A stretch of DNA of 64,000 nt from Pantoea sp. RIT-PI-b (GCF_001187905.1 NZ_LGIS01000026.1:236458-300457), one strand, 5' to 3'. Shown: positions 54,772 to 63,871, counted from the first letter of the stretch. Notes: a model not told the origin generated them from the sequence alone. Numbers and translations: made by a program.

Positions 54772-54950
54772 GTCCGTTAATCCTGCTGACCTAAAGCAAA
54801 TTGATGCGTGGGGCAAAGGACGATTTTAGCGCATACCCTACATCCTGAGAAAAGTAACCAACCTGTTACAGTCCGCCTGCCAATTGCCGATAACTCCCTT
54901 CAGAATCATTCCCATTTTTTGAACCACATTTTTCCGTTTCTGGGGTGTCT

Positions 54951-55919
54951 ATGCGCTTCAATTATGACTTGTTACCGGGTGAGCTACTGACCTTCGAAGA
55001 GATTGCCCTGCGCTACACGCAGCAGCATCCTGACGAGAAAGAGCTTACCGCCCGCGGGTTGCTGAGCCCGTCGACCAGCTTTCGCAATTTGGTGATCCGC
55101 GCGCTGTTTGCGCAGGAGGAGATCAACAGTCCGATTGAGGATCTGCTGTTTGTCTCGGACGATAACGAGCGCAAAAACTATCTGCGCCGCTTTGAACACT
55201 ATTTGAAAAATCAGCAGGCGTTTCTCTATTTCCGTCGTGACGATGCAGCGCGCAAAGAAGGGCGCTGGAAAGTGGTGGGGGAAACCCAGGTGTTTGCCAT
55301 GCTCGATCCCAATTCGGCGGCGGCGCAGAATCTGCTAAACGGTCGCGGCTACAAGCTGGTGTTGATGCGTCAAACCGAAGAGGAGGAGTATTGGCAGCTG
55401 TTTGATGCGCAGGCGCATCCCTGCTTCCCGCTGTCGCGCAAGATCCAATTCCTCGTGGTACTGAGCACGCCGCAATATAAAGTGCCGAGCGGCGTGATGC
55501 CCGGCACCGAAGTGGGGCGACGCGTAAAAGCCAAAGTGTTGCAGCGCACCAGCCAGGCGGAGTTCACCTCGGCGGTGAAAGCGCGCTATGGCGCCTGCAT
55601 TATTACCGGTACGCAGCTAACCGAGCGGCACAGCTGGCCGTGGGTGGAAGCCTGTTACATCGACACGCAGGAGAATGAAGAGGGGTTTCTGGCCGATAAC
55701 AGCGCCGATAACGGGTTGTTCCTGCGCAGCGATCTGCAGCGGCTGTTTATCAACAAAATGATAAGCATCAACGCCGAAACCGGTCAGGTGCTGTTTAATC
55801 CGGCGCTGGAAACTGAAGCGTTGATTACGCCTTTTTATCAGGCACTTGAGGGCAAAGTTTGCGCATTATGGGATGCGGTGCCGCCTGGCACGCGGGAGCG
55901 CCTGCGTAACTTGCGCTAG
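54951..55919 (+). CDS. HNH_2-type protein with decayed active site
   Basis: 322 aa. The N-terminal two thirds are of unknown fold (start RFNYDLLPGELLTFEEIALRYTQ). The C-terminal part aligns by eye with HNH_2 endonuclease domains: KARYGACIITG, WVEACYI where AAHI is usual, DNGLFLRSDLQRLFI where sNGLlLr-DLHrLFD is usual. The His of AAHI, the His of DLH and the final Asp are all replaced, so cleavage activity looks lost. ATG at 54951 after GGGG. It sits alone between uhpT and fliA with its own apparent promoter region. Confidence 0.7.
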   Translation: MRFNYDLLPGELLTFEEIALRYTQQHPDEKELTARGLLSPSTSFRNLVIRALFAQEEINSPIEDLLFVSDDNERKNYLRRFEHYLKNQQAFLYFRRDDAARKEGRWKVVGETQVFAMLDPNSAAAQNLLNGRGYKLVLMRQTEEEEYWQLFDAQAHPCFPLSRKIQFLVVLSTPQYKVPSGVMPGTEVGRRVKAKVLQRTSQAEFTSAVKARYGACIITGTQLTERHSWPWVEACYIDTQENEEGFLADNSADNGLFLRSDLQRLFINKMISINAETGQVLFNPALETEALITPFYQALEGKVCALWDAVPPGTRERLRNLR

Positions 55920-56011
55920 TCGCTACGCGGATGGCGGTGCGATCCACCGCCATCCATAACAAATTTGAAATAACCTCGCTTTTGCCCGCCTATTCTGCCA
56001 ATCAAAACCCC

Positions 56012-56038
56012 TACAGAATTGGATAATCATGCCGATAA
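56012..56038 (+). promoter_or_regulatory. Sigma-28 (FliA) promoter of fliA
   Basis: TACAGAAT, an 11-base spacer, then a perfect GCCGATAA, 25 bp upstream of the fliA GTG. It provides positive autoregulation; an additional FlhDC-dependent promoter is expected upstream. Confidence 0.85.
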
Positions 56039-56062
56039 CTTTATTAACGCAGGGTAGTCAAC

Positions 56063-56785
56063 GTGAACGATCTCTATACCGCCGATGGCGTGATGGATAA
56101 ACATTCGCTCTGGCAGCGCTACGTTCCTCTGGTGCGGCATGAAGCGCTGCGCTTGCAGGTACGTTTGCCAGCCAGCGTTGAGCTTGACGATCTGCTGCAG
56201 GCCGGTGGCATTGGCTTATTAAATGCCGTGGAGCGCTACGATGCGCTGCAGGGCACCGCCTTTACCACCTACGCCGTGCAGCGTATCCGGGGCGCAATGC
56301 TGGATGAGCTGCGCAGTCGCGACTGGGCGCCACGCAGCGTGCGCAGAAATGCGCGCGAAGTCGCTGGGGCCATGCATCAGGTAGAACAAGCGTTGGGGCG
56401 CTCGGCTACTGAGCAGGAAGTGGCTGAGCGACTGAATGTTTCGCTGGAGGAGTATCGGCAGATTCTGCTCGATACCAACAACAGCCAACTCTTCTCTTAC
56501 GACGAGTATCGGGAAGAACACGGCGACAGTGCGGAGCTGGTGACGGAGGGGCACGAGGAAGCCAACCCGCTTCATCAGTTATTGGAAGGAAACCTACGTG
56601 ACCGCGTGATTGAAGCGATTGAGGCGTTGCCTGAACGTGAAAAACTCGTGCTCACACTGTACTACCAGGAAGAACTGAACCTGAAGGAGATTGGCGCGGT
56701 GCTGGAAGTGGGGGAATCCCGCGTCAGTCAACTGCACAGTCAGGCGATCAAACGCCTGCGTGCCCGATTATCGGGGGCGCGCTAA
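56063..56785 (+). CDS. fliA: Flagellar sigma factor FliA (sigma-28)
   Basis: 240 aa, very close to E. coli FliA (239 aa). Region 2: LLQAGGIGLLNAVERYDALQGTAFTTYAVQRIRGAMLDELR; region 4: LVLTLYYQEELNLKEIGAVLEVGESRVSQLHSQAIKRL. It starts with GTG, as the E. coli gene does. Drives class 3 genes, including fliC, fliD and the chemoreceptor promoters in this window. fliZ follows by 51 bp. Confidence 0.98.
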   Translation: MNDLYTADGVMDKHSLWQRYVPLVRHEALRLQVRLPASVELDDLLQAGGIGLLNAVERYDALQGTAFTTYAVQRIRGAMLDELRSRDWAPRSVRRNAREVAGAMHQVEQALGRSATEQEVAERLNVSLEEYRQILLDTNNSQLFSYDEYREEHGDSAELVTEGHEEANPLHQLLEGNLRDRVIEAIEALPEREKLVLTLYYQEELNLKEIGAVLEVGESRVSQLHSQAIKRLRARLSGAR

Positions 56786-56836
56786 CAGACTCAGTTCCTG
56801 GCGATCGAAAAAAACAATAAAACCGGGGACTCAGCA

Positions 56837-57340
56837 ATGGGAGCCAAAGTTAAAGCCAGACCTTTAAGTCGCTATCTTAAAGACTATAAGCACAGCCAAA
56901 GCAATTGTTCACACTGTGGCAAAGTTTTAGATCGTATGGCGTTAGTCTTTCGCGGCCAGATCATCAATAAAGAGGCCATCGCACGCATGGACCAAATGAT
57001 TGACGATCAGGTGTGGATGAAACTCCAGCCAGAATTGACCGCTTTGTGTCGTTTCTGCAGCGATATTTTTTGTAATACCCATCCGAATTACTTCGACATT
57101 ATGGCGTTTAAGCAATACCTGTTTGAGCAGACCGAGATGAGCCACAGTACCATACGTGAGTATGTGGTGCGTTTGCGTCGGCTTGATGACATGCTGAAGG
57201 CGAAAAACTTCCCGGCAGATCGTTTGCGCGGAAACAGCTGGCATGAGTGTCTGGAGAACGATTTGCCCGATGCGGGTAACAATAACTACCGCATTGCACT
57301 GCGTAAATATGACCAGTTTTTAGGCTGGCAGCAGGGCTGA
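56837..57340 (+). CDS. fliZ: Flagellar regulator FliZ
   Basis: 167 aa (E. coli 183; the C-terminal tail is shorter). RPLSRYLKDYKHSQSNCSHCGKVLDRMALVFRGQIINKEAI, TALCRFCSDIFC, and FKQYLFEQTEMSHSTIREYVVRLRRLDDML. FliZ antagonises RpoS-dependent promoters and favours motility over curli. Two CxxC-like pairs (SHC...C) are present. Confidence 0.95.
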   Translation: MGAKVKARPLSRYLKDYKHSQSNCSHCGKVLDRMALVFRGQIINKEAIARMDQMIDDQVWMKLQPELTALCRFCSDIFCNTHPNYFDIMAFKQYLFEQTEMSHSTIREYVVRLRRLDDMLKAKNFPADRLRGNSWHECLENDLPDAGNNNYRIALRKYDQFLGWQQG

Positions 57341-57351
57341 GGGTGATCCCA

Positions 57352-57385
57352 CCCTTGTTGTTGTCGAGCATGACAGCAACAAGGG
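57352..57385. repeat. Inverted repeat after fliZ
   Basis: CCCTTGTTG and CAACAAGGG with a 16-base loop 11 bp after fliZ, a likely transcript end, though without T-run. Confidence 0.55.
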
Positions 57386-57471
57386 CAGCACACGTTGAAT
57401 TCCGGGTGCGACTTTTCTCATCTTCTGCAACACTGTATGGATAACTGCACATTGCCCGAATGGAGGCTGCA

Positions 57472-58458
57472 TTGTCCTTACATCTTCTGCACCAGTTCCC
57501 CCGTCTTGAATTACTCGGTGCACCCACGCCGCTTGAGCATTTGCCCCGGCTTTCTGATTATCTGGGTCGCGATATCTTTATTAAGCGCGATGACTTCACG
57601 CCGGTGGCGCTGGGCGGTAACAAGCTGCGTAAACTCGAATTCCTGGCGGCCGATGCGCTGCGCGAAGGCGCGGATGTGCTGCTGACGGCGGGCGCCATCC
57701 AATCCAACCATGTGCGGCAAACCGCAGCGGTGGCGGCGCGTCTCGGCCTGAAGTGCGTGGCGCTGCTGGAAAACCCGATTGGCACCACCTCTGAAAACTA
57801 CCTCAGCAACGGCAACCGCCTGCTGCTCGATCTGATGGACGTGGAAATCGTCATGGTTGATGCGCTGCACAATCCCACTGAACAGCTGGCCGCTCATGCC
57901 GAACAGCTCGAAGCGCAAGGGTTCCGCCCCTATATTGTGCCGGTCGGCGGCTCTAATGCGCTGGGTGCGCTTGGCTACGTCGAGTGCGCGCAGGAGATCG
58001 CCCATCAGAGCGAAGGCGTAGTAGATTTCGCCGCGGTGGTGGTGGCGTCCGGCAGCGCGGGCACGCACGCTGGCCTGGCGATTGGTCTGGAGCAGCTGCT
58101 GCCGGAAACCGAGCTGGTGGGCGTTACCGTTTCACGTAAAGTCGCCGCGCAGCTGCCGGTGGTTGAGCGCATCCGCAGCGCGCTGGCTGAACAGCTGGAA
58201 GTGCAGGCTAAAGCGCCGATTACCTTGTGGGATGACTACTTCGCGCCGCGCTATGGCGAGCCTAACGATGAAGGAATGGCGGCGGTGAAGCTGCTTGCGC
58301 GTCTGGAGGGCATCATGCTCGATCCGGTGTACACCGGCAAAGCGATGGCGGGATTAATTGATGGTATTGCGCAAAACCGCTTCCGTCGCGAAGGGCCGCT
58401 GCTGTTTGTGCATACCGGCGGATCGCCTGCGTTATTTGCTTATCACCCTTCGGTCTGA
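57472..58458 (+). CDS. dcyD: D-cysteine desulfhydrase DcyD
   Basis: 328 aa with the TTG start at 57472, the same length and N-terminus ([21 protein letters not shown]) as E. coli DcyD; GGAGG lies five bases before this TTG. An ATG four codons earlier is the alternative. PLP lysine in [41 protein letters not shown], and [13 protein letters not shown]. It converts D-cysteine to pyruvate, H2S and ammonia. In E. coli tcyJ precedes dcyD; here dcyD comes first. Confidence 0.93.
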   Translation: MSLHLLHQFPRLELLGAPTPLEHLPRLSDYLGRDIFIKRDDFTPVALGGNKLRKLEFLAADALREGADVLLTAGAIQSNHVRQTAAVAARLGLKCVALLENPIGTTSENYLSNGNRLLLDLMDVEIVMVDALHNPTEQLAAHAEQLEAQGFRPYIVPVGGSNALGALGYVECAQEIAHQSEGVVDFAAVVVASGSAGTHAGLAIGLEQLLPETELVGVTVSRKVAAQLPVVERIRSALAEQLEVQAKAPITLWDDYFAPRYGEPNDEGMAAVKLLARLEGIMLDPVYTGKAMAGLIDGIAQNRFRREGPLLFVHTGGSPALFAYHPSV

Positions 58459-58503
58459 GAAAGATTTTAAAAACGGTTTATAATCCGGCGGTTATTAAGA
58501 AAC

Positions 58504-58571
58504 GGTCGCCATGAATGGCGACCCTACAACGGATTGGCTCGGTTTTCGTAGGGTCGCCATTCATGGCGACC
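58504..58571. repeat. Inverted pair of the 24-bp palindromic repeat
   Basis: Two perfect copies in opposite orientation separated by 20 bases, between dcyD and tcyJ. They can pair with each other as well as fold individually. Confidence 0.88.
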
Positions 58572-58617
58572 GATTCACCAACAAAGCACACAACACATCA
58601 CAAAAAATGGGGTAAAC

Positions 58618-59418
58618 ATGACTTTCTCTCCGATTCGTCGCCAGATGGTGATGGGAATGATGGCGGTCGCGCTGGTCGCGGGCGTCAACGTGAAATCTTT
58701 CGCCGCAGACGATCTGCTGGCGCAGGTAAAGAGCAAAGGTGAGCTGCGCGTCGGGCTGGAAGGCACCTATCCGCCGTTCAGCTTCCAGGATGAAAAAGGC
58801 CAGCTGACCGGCTTTGAAGTTGAGTTCGCACAGGAGCTGGCCAAGCACCTCGGCGTGAAAGCCGATCTGCGCCCGACCAAATGGGACGGCATGCTGGCGT
58901 CGCTGGACTCTAAGCGTATCGATGTGGTGATCAATCAGGTGACCATCTCCGCTGAACGTCAGAAGAAGTATGACTTCTCCACGCCGTACACCATTTCTGG
59001 CGTGCAGGCGCTGACGCTGAAGCAAAACGCGGCGGGCATCACCAAGCCGGAGGATTTGTCAGGCAAGAAAGTCGGCGTCGGCCTCGGTTCCAACTACGAG
59101 CAGTGGCTGCGTGACAACGTTAAAGGCGTGGATATCCGCACCTATGATGACGACCCAACCAAATATCAGGATCTGCGTTCTAAACGTATTGATGCCATTC
59201 TGGTGGATCGCCTAGCGGCGCTGGATCTGGTGAAGAAAACCGGCGATACCATGGCGGTAGCGGGCCCGGCATTCTCCCGTCTGGAATCCGGCGTGGCGCT
59301 GCGTAAAGGCAACGACACCTTGCTGAAAGCCATCGACGCGGCCATCGCCGATATGCAGAAAGATGGCTCGCTGAGCAAACTGTCTGAAAAATGGTTCGGC
59401 GCGGACGTCACTAAATAA
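58618..59418 (+). CDS. tcyJ: Cystine-binding periplasmic protein TcyJ (FliY)
   Basis: 266 aa. Signal peptide RRQMVMGMMAVALVAGVNVKSFA, then DDLLAQVKSKGELRVGLEGTYPPFSFQDEKGQLTGFEVEFAQELAKHLGVKAD, typical of the family 3 cystine binder. It feeds TcyL/TcyN. Stop overlaps the tcyL start by one base. Confidence 0.96.
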   Translation: MTFSPIRRQMVMGMMAVALVAGVNVKSFAADDLLAQVKSKGELRVGLEGTYPPFSFQDEKGQLTGFEVEFAQELAKHLGVKADLRPTKWDGMLASLDSKRIDVVINQVTISAERQKKYDFSTPYTISGVQALTLKQNAAGITKPEDLSGKKVGVGLGSNYEQWLRDNVKGVDIRTYDDDPTKYQDLRSKRIDAILVDRLAALDLVKKTGDTMAVAGPAFSRLESGVALRKGNDTLLKAIDAAIADMQKDGSLSKLSEKWFGADVTK

Positions 59419-60086
59419 TGCAGGAAAGCTTACAACTGGTGCTGGATTCAGCACCATTTCTACTCAAAGGCGCGCTGTTCACGCTGCAGCTGAGTATCGG
59501 CGGTATGTTCTTCGGCCTGATACTCGGCTTCGTGCTGGCGCTGATGCGCCTGTCGCACTTCTGGCCGATCAACTGGCTGGCGCGTATCTACGTGTCGATA
59601 TTTCGCGGTACGCCGCTGATCGCCCAGTTGTTTATGATCTATTACGGTCTGCCGCAGTTTGGCATTGAGCTGGACCCGATTCCGTCGGCGATGATTGGCC
59701 TGTCGCTGAATACCGCCGCCTATGCCTCTGAATCACTGCGTGGCGCGATTGCCGCCATTGAGCGTGGACAGTGGGAAGCCGCTGCCAGCATCGGCATGAC
59801 GCCGTGGCAAACGCTGCGTCGCGTGATCCTGCCACAGGCCGCGCGCACTGCGCTGCCGCCGCTGGGCAACAGCTTTATCAGCCTGGTGAAAGATACCTCG
59901 CTGGCCGCCACCATTCAGGTGCCGGAGCTGTTCCGTCAGGCGCAGTTAATCACCTCACGTACGCTGGAAGTGTTCACCATGTATCTGGCGGCATCGCTGA
60001 TCTACTGGGTGATGGCCACCGTGCTGTCGGCGTTGCAAAACCGGCTTGAAGCGCATGTGAACCGTCAGGATCAGGAGGGCAAATGA
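59418..60086 (+). CDS. tcyL: Cystine ABC transporter permease TcyL
   Basis: 222 aa inner-membrane permease. IYVSIFRGTPLIAQLFMIYYGLPQFG and the EAA loop (EAAASIGMTPWQTLRRVILPQAARTALPPLGNSFISLVKDTSL) are clear. Imports L-cystine with TcyJ and TcyN. Confidence 0.96.
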   Translation: MQESLQLVLDSAPFLLKGALFTLQLSIGGMFFGLILGFVLALMRLSHFWPINWLARIYVSIFRGTPLIAQLFMIYYGLPQFGIELDPIPSAMIGLSLNTAAYASESLRGAIAAIERGQWEAAASIGMTPWQTLRRVILPQAARTALPPLGNSFISLVKDTSLAATIQVPELFRQAQLITSRTLEVFTMYLAASLIYWVMATVLSALQNRLEAHVNRQDQEGK

Positions 60087-60835
60087 GTGCAATTGAAGTC
60101 CGTCAGCTGGTGAAACAGTTTCACGGCCAGACAGTGCTGCACGGCATCGACCTCGACGTGGCACCTGGCGAAGTGGTGGCGATTATTGGGCCGAGCGGTT
60201 CCGGTAAAACCACGCTGCTGCGCAGTATCAATCTGCTGGAAGTGCCGGAAAGTGGGCGCATCAAAGTGGGTGATATCGCTATCGATGCGGCGCTCGGCCT
60301 CAATAAGCAGAAGCAGCTGGTGCGTCAGCTGCGTCAGCAGGTGGGATTTGTCTTCCAGAACTTCAATCTGTTCCCGCACCGTTCGGTACTGGAGAACATT
60401 ATTGAAGGGCCGGTGATCGTCAAGGGCGAGCCGAAGGCGGAAGCCATCGCACGTGCGCGCAGTTTGCTGGAAAAGGTCGGTTTGCACGGCAAGGAGCAGA
60501 GTTTCCCGCGTCGTCTCTCCGGCGGACAGCAGCAGCGCGTAGCGATTGCGCGCGCGCTGGCGATGCGTCCCGAGGTGATCCTGTTCGATGAACCGACCTC
60601 GGCGCTGGATCCTGAGCTGGTGGGCGAAGTGCTCAACACCATCCGCGCGCTGGCGCAGGAGAAACGCACCATGGTGATCGTCACCCATGAGATGAGCTTT
60701 GCGCGTGACGTCGCCGATCGCGCCATCTTTATGGATCAGGGACGCATCGTGGAGCAGGGCGCGGCGCAGGCGCTGTTCAGCAATCCGCAGCAGGCTCGTA
60801 CCCGGCAATTTCTCGACAAGTTTCTTAACCAATAA
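60083..60835 (+). CDS. tcyN: Cystine ABC transporter ATPase TcyN
   Basis: 250 aa. Walker A GPSGSGKTTLL, signature LSGGQQQRVAIARAL, Walker B VILFDEPTSALDPE, switch VTHEMSFARDVADR. Overlaps tcyL by four bases. Last gene of the cystine operon. Confidence 0.97.
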   Translation: MSAIEVRQLVKQFHGQTVLHGIDLDVAPGEVVAIIGPSGSGKTTLLRSINLLEVPESGRIKVGDIAIDAALGLNKQKQLVRQLRQQVGFVFQNFNLFPHRSVLENIIEGPVIVKGEPKAEAIARARSLLEKVGLHGKEQSFPRRLSGGQQQRVAIARALAMRPEVILFDEPTSALDPELVGEVLNTIRALAQEKRTMVIVTHEMSFARDVADRAIFMDQGRIVEQGAAQALFSNPQQARTRQFLDKFLNQ

Positions 60836-61071
60836 TCGTAAGCGTCGTCAGAGCATGGCGGCGCTTCTTTTGATTCGACATGTAAAATCTCTCTAAGTAT
60901 CTTCTGAAAATATTTTCATCCCACTCCGATAACACCCTGTATTTATTGAAAACGATAAGGTTATAAAACCTGTGGGATTAGGCTAAGTCTTTTTTAAGAC
61001 AGTCCCGATTGAGACATCTTTGTAAATATAAATAATTCTTTACAAATTCATGGCGCAATTAGGACATCGCA

Positions 61072-62160
61072 ATGACAACTGCCAGGAAAGAGGTCCTCTG
61101 GATCAATACCCTCAAAGGGGGCTGTATTTTGATGGTGGTATTACATCACTCCATCATCACCACCTTCGCCCCTTCGCTGCATCATCTCACCGCCGGTCTG
61201 CTGCCTGCGCACTGGTGGGTGGCCTTTAATACCTACCTGTCGCCGCTGCGTATGCCAGCGTTCTTCTTTGTTTCGGGCTTGCTGGCGGCGAGCTCGATCA
61301 CCAAAAAAAGCTGGAAAGAGGTGTTCACCAAGAAGTTCAGCAACATCGTTTATCTCTACCTGCTGTGGGGCGTGATTCAGTGGCTGAGTATTCATTACAT
61401 CTCCACGCATTTGGGGGAGAGGCTTTCCAGCACTAAAAACGCCGCCTATGCCGACACGCCATTTGAGTTCATTAAGCTGCTGATGACCTCAATGACCAGC
61501 CTGTGGTACCTCTACGCGCTGGCCGGTTTCTTCCTGTTCACCAAGTTGTTTCACCGCCAGAAGCTGGCGCTGCTGGCGTTAGGCGTGGTTGCTACCTACG
61601 CCGCGCAGTTTAGCCTGATTCCCGGCTGGGGACCTGCCAGCGTGGCGCAGAACTACCTCTACTTCCTGATTGGCGTGTTCTTTAGTCAGGCATTGATTGA
61701 GATTAGCGAACTGAAGCGTCAGCACTGGCTGCTGCTCGGCGCGATTGCGCTGATCGGTATCCTGCACCACGTCGGCGGTATCTATAAAAATCCGTTCTAC
61801 AGCTTGCTGACCATCGTGTTTGGCATTGTGGTATGCCGCTTCCTCAATGAGCGCTTCAATATGGCGTGGCTGAACTGGATTGGACGTAACACGCTGCAAA
61901 TCTACGTGCTGCATCGCATCTTTATTGAATTGCTGGGGCTGAGTGCGATTGCGCTGGCGCTGCATTACGGCTGGTTTGGCAATGCCGCCTTTAGCTGGGC
62001 CTGGGCACTGTTGATGCCGATTACCGGCGTCGCGCTCTGTACCACAATCTCACTGCTGGTGTGGACGCTGCTCAACCGTGGGCCGGGCCGCATGCTGTTC
62101 CTCTATCCGCGCCTGCTGCGCAAATCTACGCTGGAAACGAAAAGCGCACCGCTACAATAA
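61072..62160 (+). CDS. Membrane acyltransferase, family 3 (first paralogue)
   Basis: 362 aa with about ten membrane helices. WINTLKGGCILMVVLHHSII carries the catalytic His of acyltransferase family 3 and RMPAFFFVSGLLA the next conserved block. Late motif WIGRNTLQIYVLHRIFIELLG. Such enzymes add acetyl or succinyl groups to polysaccharides or glucans (OpgC, exopolysaccharide acyltransferases); the substrate here is unknown. AGGACATCG precedes the ATG. The 236-bp region upstream is AT-rich and not shared with tcyN. Confidence 0.87.
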   Translation: MTTARKEVLWINTLKGGCILMVVLHHSIITTFAPSLHHLTAGLLPAHWWVAFNTYLSPLRMPAFFFVSGLLAASSITKKSWKEVFTKKFSNIVYLYLLWGVIQWLSIHYISTHLGERLSSTKNAAYADTPFEFIKLLMTSMTSLWYLYALAGFFLFTKLFHRQKLALLALGVVATYAAQFSLIPGWGPASVAQNYLYFLIGVFFSQALIEISELKRQHWLLLGAIALIGILHHVGGIYKNPFYSLLTIVFGIVVCRFLNERFNMAWLNWIGRNTLQIYVLHRIFIELLGLSAIALALHYGWFGNAAFSWAWALLMPITGVALCTTISLLVWTLLNRGPGRMLFLYPRLLRKSTLETKSAPLQ

Positions 62161-62170
62161 TAAACCTGCC

Positions 62171-62188
62171 GGGCCAGTTCGCTGGCCC
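62171..62188 (+). terminator. Hairpin after first acyltransferase
   Basis: GGGCCAG-TTCG-CTGGCCC stem, 10 bp after the stop. The following sequence is A-rich rather than T-rich, so it is a weak or Rho-assisted terminator. Confidence 0.5.
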
Positions 62189-62205
62189 TAAAAGCTTTGA
62201 TAGCA

Positions 62206-62229
62206 GGTCGCCATAAATGGCGACCCTAC
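62206..62229 (+). repeat. Dispersed 24-bp palindromic repeat
   Basis: GTCGCCATAAATGGCGAC with CCTAC tail, between the two acyltransferase genes. Confidence 0.8.
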
Positions 62230-62566
62230 AACATAAGATATGTTTAATGCTCACCCTCTACCACAACGCTATTATTTCCGCTTATCCATTTGCCACATTA
62301 AATAATTACCCCTCTGCAATTTGAATATATATTGGCATACGAATGGGTGGATTGTTCTTAATTTGCCAGAGTGATGCCATTCACATTAATTTTAGTTAAA
62401 AACCTTTTAGTGACTCTAATTAAGGCAAATTTCCTTAGCCTGCTCATGATTCTATTTTTGTCTGGATCTGTAAAGTATTGTTATATCAGGACCACAAAAA
62501 AACATTTAGGACTTTCGCTACATCATGCCTTCGCCCGCTGTTTAATAATCGTTGAATAACCATACC
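62230..62566. other. AT-rich spacer between the acyltransferases
   Basis: About 340 bp of AT-rich DNA. A 62-codon hydrophobic frame at 62371-62559 lacks a ribosome site and is not called. It probably holds the promoter of the second acyltransferase together with the ERIC element. Confidence 0.4.
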
Positions 62567-62688
62567 CGTCATACTTCGGGCTGCAGCTGCGTTGGCTGCG
62601 TGTGTTAACCCCAGTCACTTACTTCAGTAAGCTCCTGGGGATTCACCCACTTGCCGCCTTTCTGCAAACCGAATTATTTAGGGTAAAA
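62567..62688. repeat. ERIC element
   Basis: Contains AACCCCAGTCACTTACTTCAG and GTAAGCTCCTGGGGATTCAC, the conserved central inverted repeat of ERIC (IRU) sequences, with typical ends (CATACTTCGGGCTGCAGCTGC ... AATTATTTAGGG). Full length, about 122 bp. It ends 70 bp before the second acyltransferase. Confidence 0.92.
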
Positions 62689-62758
62689 AATGCTACAACG
62701 CTTATTTCCTCAACCTTCTCCTTTAAGACCTACACAGCAACAGCAGCGGAGTCATCAT

Positions 62759-63841
62759 ATGAATAACGCCAGAAAAGAAGATATTGCATGGATAAATACT
62801 CTAAAAGGAGCGTGCATATTACTGGTGGTGTTGTATCACACCGTCTTACCGGGATTTGAAGGGACGGTAAAATTATTGACGGCTGGGTGGATCCCGGCAG
62901 AAATATGGGTGCAGTTTAATACGGTTTTATCGCCGCTACGTATGCCGGCATTTTTCTTTGTTTCCGGCTTACTCGCCACCAACGGAATTTTGCATCGCCC
63001 GTGGAAACAGGTATTTACCAGCCGTATTACCAATCTGTTTTATCTCTACATTCTGTGGGGCTTTATTCAGTGGTGGTCCATTGTCGGCATCTCTACGGAG
63101 ATCACCGGGCAGCGTATTTCGCAGAACCTGAATGCGGCGTACGCCGGTTCGCTGCTGGAGTTTCTTAAGCTTACGTTCCTCGCCATGAGCACCTCGTGGT
63201 ATCTCTACGGTTTAGCGCTCTATTTCTTGTGCGCGAAAATCTTTAAACAGCAGAAGGTGGCCTTGCTGGTCGTCGCGATTGCGCTCAACTATCTGGCGGT
63301 AGAGAAGATTATCCCGTTCTGGGGACCACAAAGCGTGGCGCAGTATTTTCTGTACTTCCTGCTGGGCGCTTTCTGGAGCCCAATGATGTTGCGCCTGAGC
63401 GAATGGCGTCGCGAAAACATTGTGCCGTGGGCCATATTGGCGGCGCTCTCCGGTTTGCACGTTATCTTTGGCCTGGATAAGAGTCTGTTCCTGTGCATTC
63501 TCGCCGTGCTGGGCAGCGTAGCCGCGTGTCGCTGGCTGAACGCGCATTTCAAGATGAGTTACTTAAATTGGGTAGGGCGCAACACGCTGCAAATCTACGT
63601 GATTCATCGCATCTTCATTGAGTTCTTTGGCATGTCAGCGATTCTGTTTGCGCAGCGTCATCACCTGTTTGAGCAGGCGTGGTTCTCGATTCTGTGGGCA
63701 TGTTTCTATCCGCTGGCGATCGTCGGGATTTGCTCGCTGTGTTCGGTCGCGGTATGGCAGGTTACCAATCGTGGATTGGGTCAGTCGCTGTTTGTGTTCC
63801 CAACGCTGATTGGCTTGAAGCGGAAGAAGTCTGTGGCGTAA
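62759..63841 (+). CDS. Membrane acyltransferase, family 3 (second paralogue)
   Basis: 360 aa, colinear with the upstream paralogue: INTLKGACILLVVLYHTVLPG, LSPLRMPAFFFVSGLLATNG, WVGRNTLQIYVIHRIFIEFFGMSAI. Catalytic His region intact. The two differ through most of the periplasmic segments, so substrate or position specificity may differ. I chose the ATG at 62759 (NNARKEDIAW aligns with the paralogue start); 23 codons upstream are open into the ERIC end. Confidence 0.87.
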   Translation: MNNARKEDIAWINTLKGACILLVVLYHTVLPGFEGTVKLLTAGWIPAEIWVQFNTVLSPLRMPAFFFVSGLLATNGILHRPWKQVFTSRITNLFYLYILWGFIQWWSIVGISTEITGQRISQNLNAAYAGSLLEFLKLTFLAMSTSWYLYGLALYFLCAKIFKQQKVALLVVAIALNYLAVEKIIPFWGPQSVAQYFLYFLLGAFWSPMMLRLSEWRRENIVPWAILAALSGLHVIFGLDKSLFLCILAVLGSVAACRWLNAHFKMSYLNWVGRNTLQIYVIHRIFIEFFGMSAILFAQRHHLFEQAWFSILWACFYPLAIVGICSLCSVAVWQVTNRGLGQSLFVFPTLIGLKRKKSVA

Positions 63842-63847
63842 CAACCA

Positions 63848-63871
63848 GGTCGCCATCAATGGCGACCCTAC
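63848..63871 (+). repeat. Dispersed 24-bp palindromic repeat
   Basis: GTCGCCATCAATGGCGAC with CCTAC tail, seven bases after the second acyltransferase gene. Confidence 0.8.

Noticed and set aside
60071..60832. 253-codon minus-strand open frame
   Set aside because: Exact antisense of tcyN, whose motifs are unmistakable.
62371..62559. 62-codon hydrophobic frame between the acyltransferases
   Set aside because: GTG start without ribosome site in AT-rich DNA; hydrophobicity follows from T-rich composition.
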